Shown here: piece by piece, positions 6,450 through 12,429 of the stretch
Numbering within the stretch: position 1 is the first letter of the stretch
Layout: each line of letters opens with the position of its first letter
Origin: Betaproteobacteria bacterium TMED100
GTDB lineage: Bacteria; Pseudomonadota; Gammaproteobacteria; Burkholderiales; Burkholderiaceae_A
Reading direction: 5' to 3'
Assembly (NCBI GenBank): GCA_002170285.1
Contig: NHFB01000030.1
Span: 1 to 12,429, forward strand
Length of the DNA: 12,429 bases
Translations under genes and position numbers: made by a program
Notes under the pieces: model-generated
What the model was told of the DNA's origin: nothing
Seen by the model: only the letters and a program-made list of their open reading frames with translations
Database searches by the model: none

Positions 6450-7877
6450 ATGTTTGAATCACTTACTTCCAAAATGGCCGGTATCGTTAAGCGTATTAAG
6501 GGTGAGGCTAGAATTACAGAAAAAAATACCCAAGAAATTCTCAGAGAAATAAGACTTGCTTTGCTGGATGCCGACGTTGCGTTACCTGTTGTAAAAAATT
6601 TTATTAATCAAATAAAAGAAAAATCAGCAGGCACTGAAGTATTAACAAGTTTATCACCTGGACAAGCAATGGTAGGCATTGTGAATCAAGAATTGATTGA
6701 ATTAATGAAAAATGATTCAGACAGTTTTGAACAGTTAAACTTTAAAACTAAGCCACCAGCAGTTATTCTTCTTGCTGGTCTTCAAGGAGCAGGAAAAACC
6801 ACTACCTGTGGGAAATTAGCTGTTTGGTTAAAAAAAACAAAAAAAAATAGAAAAATACTCACTGTCTCATGTGACATATACAGGCCTGCAGCTATTAAAC
6901 AGCTAGAAACTATATCCAAACAAGCCGATGTTGATTTTTATAACTCCAAAAATACTGATTCAATTGCGCAGATAGCAGAGAATGCTATCGAATACGCAAA
7001 AAAACATTTTTACGATATTTTACTTGTCGATACTGCCGGAAGACTTGCAATCGATAATGAAATGATGGCCGAGATAACTGACTTGCAAAAATTAATAAAC
7101 CCGGTAGAAACTCTTTTTGTAGTTGATTCAATGCAGGGCCAAGATGCACTGGAAGTTGCAAAAAACTTCAACAGCCATATAGACTTGACAGGAATTATTT
7201 TGACCAAACTTGACGGAGATAGCAGAGGTGGGGCCTTACTCTCGGTCAAGTCTGTTACTGGGTGTCCAACCAAATTTATAGGTGTTTCAGAGAAACTTGA
7301 TGGCTTAGAAGAATTTGATGCTCAAAGATTCGCAAAGAGACTACTCGGCATGGGTGATGTGCTATCGATTGTTGAAAAAGCCCAACAATCGTTAAATCAT
7401 CAGTCAGCAACTAAGCTAATAGAGAATCTTAAAAGTGGAAAGAAATTCACGTTAAATGAATACAAAGTGCAGATCAATCAAATGAGATCAATGGGCGGTC
7501 TTTCATCTTTAGTTGGTATGTTGCCAAATTCTATTAAAGAGGCTACTAAAGGAAAAAATCTAGGTCTTATAGATAATTCAGTAAAAAGACAAGAAGGTAT
7601 CATTTTGTCTATGACTCCATATGAAAGAAATTTTCCTGAAATAATAAAATCATCTCGAAAACAAAGGATTGCCAGAGGGGCTGGTGTTCATGTCCAGGAA
7701 GTAAACAAACTAATTAATCAATTTGAACAGATGAAATCAATGATGAAAAAAATGGGTGGAAATACTTTGAATAAAATGATGAGACCATTTGGTGGAATGC
7801 CTGGAGGTATGATTTCAAATTCAAGTACTATTTCAAAGAAAAATAACCGAAAAAAAAGAAAGGGTAAGCGTCGCTAA
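6450..7877 (+). CDS. ffh: Signal recognition particle protein Ffh (SRP54 GTPase)
   Basis: The 475-residue product binds 4.5S RNA and signal sequences of nascent membrane proteins and docks with FtsY at the membrane. Domain order is the N domain (about 1-95, with ITEKNTQEILREIRLALLDADV), the G domain (about 96-295) with G1 GLQGAGKTTTCGKLA from 110, DTAGR 194-198, TKLDGD 252-257 and GVSEKLDGLEEFD from 278, and the Met-rich M domain (about 300-450) with the RNA-binding SRKQRIARGAG at 402-412 and many Met residues after it. It ends in a very basic tail (KKNNRKKRKGKRR). The length is slightly above the E. coli protein (453). The start has AAGGA 9 nt upstream (6436-6440). It is divergent from the ccsA-like gene and its stop interlocks with that of proS. 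A long A-tract (A8-C-A9, 6830-6847) lies in the coding sequence after G1. Confidence 0.97.
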   Translation: MFESLTSKMAGIVKRIKGEARITEKNTQEILREIRLALLDADVALPVVKNFINQIKEKSAGTEVLTSLSPGQAMVGIVNQELIELMKNDSDSFEQLNFKTKPPAVILLAGLQGAGKTTTCGKLAVWLKKTKKNRKILTVSCDIYRPAAIKQLETISKQADVDFYNSKNTDSIAQIAENAIEYAKKHFYDILLVDTAGRLAIDNEMMAEITDLQKLINPVETLFVVDSMQGQDALEVAKNFNSHIDLTGIILTKLDGDSRGGALLSVKSVTGCPTKFIGVSEKLDGLEEFDAQRFAKRLLGMGDVLSIVEKAQQSLNHQSATKLIENLKSGKKFTLNEYKVQINQMRSMGGLSSLVGMLPNSIKEATKGKNLGLIDNSVKRQEGIILSMTPYERNFPEIIKSSRKQRIARGAGVHVQEVNKLINQFEQMKSMMKKMGGNTLNKMMRPFGGMPGGMISNSSTISKKNNRKKRKGKRR

Positions 7878-9637
7878 CTTGTGTTTTCTAAAATAATGTT
7901 TACTATTTCATCAATATTGCAGTCAACTTTTGTATCACTGTGCCTGAAGTAAATCTCGACTTTACCTGACTCAATAGATTTTGGACCAATTGTCACTCTA
8001 AGTGGAACTCCTATTAATTCCCATTCTGCAAACATAACACCCGGGCGCTCCCCTCTGTCATCAATAATTACATCACAACCCAATGAAATTAATTTAGAGT
8101 AAATTTGATTGGAATGTTTCCTAACATCTGCGTTTGTGAGGATCCCGATAGGGCAAATCACTACCTCAAAAGGGGCAATACTTCTTGGCCAAATGATGCC
8201 CTTCTCATCGTGACTTTGTTCAACTGCAGCAGCAATTAACCTACTCACCCCTATTCCATAACATCCCATTTCCATAGAAACCGACGATCCATCCTCAAGA
8301 AAAATATTTGCACCAATTTCTTTAGAATACTTATCTCCAAGGTAAAAAATATGACCCACTTCAATACCTCTTTGAATACTTATTACACCATTACCATCAG
8401 GTGTAGGGTCACCATTAACAACATTTCGAATGTCATCGATCAAATCTGGTGGATTTAAGTCCCTAAGCCAATTAACCCCAATAAAATGGAATTCATTTTT
8501 GTTGGCACCAACAATAAAATCTGACATGTTTTCAACTGTTTTATCCACCAAAACTCGAACCGCTTTGTTTAAATTTACTGGTCCAATAGATCCAGGTTGA
8601 CAACCCATGATTTTTTCAATTTCATCGTTATTTGCAAACCTCCAAGTGGAACAAGAGCTAAAAACATTATTAAGTTTTAACTCGTTTAAACTGTGATCAG
8701 ATCTCAATAATATTAGCCAATAGCTAATATTAATTTGCTTATCAGTTGCCATTTCAGTTGAATTTTTGTGTAAGTTTTCACTAACCGTTATTAGCAAACT
8801 TTTCACAATTTTTTTGGGGGAAACCCTCAAAAAATTTGCAACATCCTCGCATTTATATGCATTAGTTGTTCTAACAATTTGCATTTTCTCTTTAGGCGAA
8901 CTCCGCTCAGGGTAAACTGAAACTGCTTTAGCTAATTCAACATTTTCAGAGAAATCCGATTTATTGCTGAAGGCTATTTCGTCTTCACCTGTTTTGGCTA
9001 TCACTTGAAATTCATGAGATTTATCTCCACCAATAGTTCCAGTGTCGGCCTTAACAATTTTATAATCTAAGCCAATTTTATTAAAAATAGATTTATAACA
9101 CTGCAACATCTTCTCATATGTTCCACTAGCATTTTTTGCGTCGAGATCAAAAGAATATGCGTCTTTCATTATGAACTCTCTTGCTCTCATGACTCCAAAT
9201 CGAGGTCTCCTCTCATCTCTAAATTTTGTCTGTATTTGGTAGAAAATCTTTGGTAACTGTTTCCAACTTTGGATTTCATGTTTTGCAATATCAGTAAAGA
9301 CTTCTTCTGAAGTAGGTTGAACAACAAAATCTCTGTTATGCCTATCTTTAATTCTAAGTAACTCATTTCCGAGGCTTTCCCATCGATTTGTAACTTTCCA
9401 GAGCTCTGCTGGCTGGATTATTGGAGTTAGAATTTCTATTCCACCTATGCCATTCATTTCTTTTCTAATAATGTTTTCAATTTTTTTTATAACTCTTAAC
9501 CCCGTTGGCATATAAGTGTATATGCCAGAGCTCAACTTTTTTACGATTCCTGATCTGACCATTAATCCGTAGCTTGCTATATCTGAGTCGGCAGGATGTT
9601 CTTTTTGGGTTTTAATATGAAAACTATTTGCACGCAT
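7874..9637 (-). CDS. proS: Prolyl-tRNA synthetase, bacterial type with editing insertion
   Basis: This class II synthetase charges tRNA-Pro. Counted from the ATG at 9637 it has 587 residues. The N-terminal core includes motif 2 with its flanks (KFRDERRPRFGVMRAREF, then MKDAYSFD; about residues 138-164). The YbaK-like insertion that hydrolyses Ala-tRNA-Pro spans roughly 220-400, including KIVKSLLITV, the GCQPGSIGPVNL loop and VENMSDFIVGANKNEFHF. Motif 3 follows (GCYGIGVSRLIAAAVEQ, about 458-474), then the C-terminal anticodon-binding domain (DDRGERPGVMFAEWELIGVP). I prefer the ATG at 9637 because the product then begins MRANSFHIKTQKEHPADS, aligned with the usual start (M-R/K-x-S-x-F). An ATG at 9652 adds five residues. 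Neither has a strong Shine-Dalgarno, and the 9637 start has only a weak AAAAGA. It is divergent from rppH and convergent with ffh. Confidence 0.96.
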   Translation of the reverse strand: MRANSFHIKTQKEHPADSDIASYGLMVRSGIVKKLSSGIYTYMPTGLRVIKKIENIIRKEMNGIGGIEILTPIIQPAELWKVTNRWESLGNELLRIKDRHNRDFVVQPTSEEVFTDIAKHEIQSWKQLPKIFYQIQTKFRDERRPRFGVMRAREFIMKDAYSFDLDAKNASGTYEKMLQCYKSIFNKIGLDYKIVKADTGTIGGDKSHEFQVIAKTGEDEIAFSNKSDFSENVELAKAVSVYPERSSPKEKMQIVRTTNAYKCEDVANFLRVSPKKIVKSLLITVSENLHKNSTEMATDKQINISYWLILLRSDHSLNELKLNNVFSSCSTWRFANNDEIEKIMGCQPGSIGPVNLNKAVRVLVDKTVENMSDFIVGANKNEFHFIGVNWLRDLNPPDLIDDIRNVVNGDPTPDGNGVISIQRGIEVGHIFYLGDKYSKEIGANIFLEDGSSVSMEMGCYGIGVSRLIAAAVEQSHDEKGIIWPRSIAPFEVVICPIGILTNADVRKHSNQIYSKLISLGCDVIIDDRGERPGVMFAEWELIGVPLRVTIGPKSIESGKVEIYFRHSDTKVDCNIDEIVNIILENTS

Positions 9638-9671
9638 AATATCTTTTACCATAAAAATTGTTAAAAGACTT

Positions 9672-9702
9672 TTGTGAAGATTTTTGCTACGAGTTCTATA
9701 AT
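9672..9702 (+). promoter_or_regulatory. Candidate rppH promoter giving a leaderless mRNA
   Basis: An exact TATAAT (9697-9702) lies so that its last base is 7 nt from the A of the rppH ATG at 9709. A TTGTGA -35-like hexamer (9672-9677) lies 19 bp upstream. Transcription would begin at the start codon. No Shine-Dalgarno is present before rppH, which fits. Confidence 0.45.
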
Positions 9703-9708
9703 ACTTAA

Positions 9709-10224
9709 ATGATTAATCAAAGCGTATATAGAAGAAATGTTGGGATTATTATATTAAATGCAAAAAACGATGTTTTTTGGGCTAAAAGGATCAATGAACA
9801 TGCTTGGCAATTTCCTCAAGGAGGAATTAAAAAAGGGGAAACTCTTGAGAAAGCCATGTTCAGAGAACTTAAAGAAGAGACAGGACTAGAATCTAATCAT
9901 GTAAAAATTGTTGGCCGCACCAAAAAGTGGCTATATTATGATGTTCCTAGCAGGTTTATAAAAAAAGAGTGGAATAATAGCTATAAGGGCCAAAAGCAAA
10001 TTTGGTTCTTGCTTAAGTTAATTGCAAATGATGAGAATATTAATTTGGTTAACAAACTTGGTAAAACTGAGTTTGACGATTGGAAATGGCAAGAATTTAT
10101 ACTACCGGTTAGCAAGGTAGTTGATTTTAAGAAAAATGTTTATCGCAGAGCATTACTTGAGCTAGCACCTTACATTTTTTCAAAAGAAAAATTAGAATCT
10201 GTTAGGGTTAAATTGTCTCTATGA
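9709..10224 (+). CDS. rppH: RNA pyrophosphohydrolase RppH (Nudix family)
   Basis: The 171-residue product removes pyrophosphate from the 5' triphosphate end of mRNAs and so triggers RNase E decay. The Nudix box is complete: G38-x5-E44-x7-R52-E53-L54-x-E56-E57-x-G59-L60, containing ETLEKAMFRELKEETGL. The string preceding it, WQFPQGGIKKGE, and the downstream WLYYDVP and QIWFLLKL are characteristic of RppH rather than of other Nudix enzymes such as MutT or diadenosine hydrolases, though early annotations called this family an Ap4A hydrolase. Its length is close to that of E. coli RppH (176). It is divergent from proS across a short gap. Its last 55 bp overlap the end of proB on the other strand. 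There is no ribosome site; an exact -10 just before the ATG suggests a leaderless message. Confidence 0.95.
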   Translation: MINQSVYRRNVGIIILNAKNDVFWAKRINEHAWQFPQGGIKKGETLEKAMFRELKEETGLESNHVKIVGRTKKWLYYDVPSRFIKKEWNNSYKGQKQIWFLLKLIANDENINLVNKLGKTEFDDWKWQEFILPVSKVVDFKKNVYRRALLELAPYIFSKEKLESVRVKLSL

Positions 10225-11333
10225 ATTAATTCAGGTTCTTCAATGTAACCGATCATAGATTCAATTCCGGAAGAAGTTTGACCAATTATTTTTTTAGCAT
10301 CAGCAGAGGAATAATTAGTTAGCCCAATAGCCATTTCTTTTCTCTTTATGCTAATACAAAGCACTGCATCACCACGATCAAAATCACCATTCACTTCCGT
10401 AACCCCAATTGGTAGAAGTGATTTACCATGTTCGTTTATTGCTTTTTCTGCACCCTCATCAAGAACATAAGATCCCTTTATTTTTAATTGACTTAATAAC
10501 CATTGTTTTCTTGCGCTTAGAGTTGGCAAATCAGCTTTAATTAAAGTGCCTATCTTCTTGCCTTCAAAGAACCTAATTAAAATGTCTTTTTCAAAACCAT
10601 TAGTTATTATTGTGTTAGTACCGCCACTGGCAGCTATTTTAGCAGCTCTTATTTTTGTCACCATACCTCCAACACCAAGTTTCGACGTGTTACCAGATGA
10701 GACCTTCAAAAGTCTTTCATCACTAACAAATACCTCTTCAATCAATCTAGCATTAGGAACTAGATCAGGATCTGCATCATATACTCCAGATTTATCGGTC
10801 AGGATAATTAAAAAATCAGCTGCTAGTTGATTTGCAACCAAAGCGGCTAAGGTATCATTATCTCCAACTTTGATTTCTTCAGTAGCAACGGTGTCATTTT
10901 CGTTGATTACTAAGATGACACTATTTTTTAACAAAGACAACATGGTACTTTTCGAATTAATGTATCTTTTTCTATCCGAAAAATCTTCATGGGTTAATAA
11001 TATTTGGGCTGTCAATCTTCCAAGCTTTTCAAAGGCACTTTCATACGCTCTTATTAGACCCACTTGCCCTGCAGCGGCAGCCGCTTGTAATTGATTAATA
11101 TGATTTGGTCTTTTAACCCAGCCTAACCTTCTTATACCTTCAGCAATTGCCCCACTTGAAACAATAATTATTTCATGTCCAGCTTTGGATAATATTTGTA
11201 TTTGTTTTGCATAGTCATCAATTACGCCATTGTGGATTCCTTCGCCATTATCTGTAACTACAGATGATCCTAACTTCACTACTAAACGCTGTGGCTTAAG
11301 GTTGATGAAATTAGTGGATTTTTTTATTTTCAA
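10170..11333 (-). CDS. proB: Glutamate 5-kinase ProB with PUA domain
   Basis: The 387-residue product catalyses ATP-dependent phosphorylation of glutamate, the first and feedback-inhibited step of proline synthesis. The amino-acid kinase domain (about 15-270) shows LVVKLGSSVVT with K20, VSSGAIAEGIRRLGW (58-72), NENDTVA (144-150), VGDNDTLAALVANQLAAD (156-173), LTDKSGVYDADP (178-189) and GVGGMVTKIRAAKIA (220-234). A PUA domain follows (about 285-365), and the typical end EPELIHRDN. About ten extra residues (LTDSNFSFEKM) extend past the usual C-terminus into DNA shared with the 3' end of rppH. The start is TTG at 11331-11333; no ATG or GTG is usable before the conserved core, and an in-frame TAG lies upstream at 11358-11360. 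The gene follows obgE after 32 bp, so the two are probably one operon. The start is uncertain by a few codons; see the ribosome-site entry. Confidence 0.95.
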   Translation of the reverse strand: MKIKKSTNFINLKPQRLVVKLGSSVVTDNGEGIHNGVIDDYAKQIQILSKAGHEIIIVSSGAIAEGIRRLGWVKRPNHINQLQAAAAAGQVGLIRAYESAFEKLGRLTAQILLTHEDFSDRKRYINSKSTMLSLLKNSVILVINENDTVATEEIKVGDNDTLAALVANQLAADFLIILTDKSGVYDADPDLVPNARLIEEVFVSDERLLKVSSGNTSKLGVGGMVTKIRAAKIAASGGTNTIITNGFEKDILIRFFEGKKIGTLIKADLPTLSARKQWLLSQLKIKGSYVLDEGAEKAINEHGKSLLPIGVTEVNGDFDRGDAVLCISIKRKEMAIGLTNYSSADAKKIIGQTSSGIESMIGYIEEPELIHRDNLTLTDSNFSFEKM

Positions 11334-11334
11334 A

Positions 11335-11339
11335 CTCCT
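11335..11339 (-). promoter_or_regulatory. proB ribosome-binding site AGGAG, unusually close to the TTG start
   Basis: AGGAG on the minus strand ends only 1 nt before the TTG that opens the frame. An in-frame ATA two codons later (11325-11327) is 7 nt from the site, the normal spacing. Either TTG is used with poor geometry or a rarer start codon (ATA) is used. Confidence 0.5.
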
Positions 11340-11365
11340 GTAATTAAAAGATGAATTCTACAATT

Positions 11366-12429
<1,064 letters not shown>

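Noticed and set aside
9638..9652. proS start at the upstream ATG (9652)
   Set aside because: It adds MVKDI, which is not part of the usual family start, and it has no ribosome site. The call is not certain because the ATG at 9637 also has only a weak site.

Overview
This window comes from an AT-rich bacterial chromosome (roughly one third G+C by eye) with compact gene packing. The proteins closely resemble betaproteobacterial versions as I remember them: a NrdB ending in GGALSWD, a NrdA of about 970 residues with two ATP-cone regions, an Obg ending in DVRF, and the small PP0621-type protein beside AmpD. A streamlined betaproteobacterium (Burkholderiales or an OM43/Methylophilales-like lineage, possibly aquatic) is the best guess. 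The order cannot be fixed from this sequence alone. I see no phage, transposon, CRISPR, tRNA or rRNA. This is a housekeeping region, and I found no novel multi-gene system in it.

Layout. Positions 1-4558 (minus strand) hold the class Ia ribonucleotide reductase genes nrdA then nrdB, followed by the start of a lysine-rich histone H1-like gene cut by the window edge. In the nrdA promoter (4658-4724), two ACTA-N4-TAGT inverted repeats lie 32 bp apart centre to centre. One covers the -10 hexamer of a good sigma-70 promoter. This is the expected arrangement for paired NrdR boxes and is the clearest regulatory signal here. Positions 4744-6400 (minus strand) hold a tight operon of a CcsA/YpjD-like membrane protein, a PP0621-family zinc-ribbon-like protein (TTG start) and AmpD, whose start overlaps the preceding gene. 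Positions 6450-7877 (plus strand) hold ffh. Positions 7874-9637 (minus strand) hold proS, convergent with ffh and sharing 4 bp at the stops. Positions 9709-10224 (plus strand) hold rppH, divergent from proS. Positions 10170-12429 (minus strand) hold obgE (5' end beyond the window) and then proB, whose 3' end overlaps rppH by 55 bp.

Functions. nrdA and nrdB make deoxynucleotides and appear to be controlled by dNTP status through NrdR. The histone-like protein probably coats DNA. AmpD recycles cell-wall fragments. Ffh targets membrane proteins. ProS charges tRNA-Pro, and ProB starts proline synthesis. Obg is a ribosome-assembly GTPase, and RppH starts mRNA decay.

Points worth a second look besides the NrdR pair: near-consensus -10 elements exactly 7 nt before the ATG of rppH and of the ccsA-like gene, with no Shine-Dalgarno, which suggests leaderless mRNAs; an odd proB start region (TTG 1 nt after AGGAG); and two tail-to-tail gene overlaps with no room for separate terminators.
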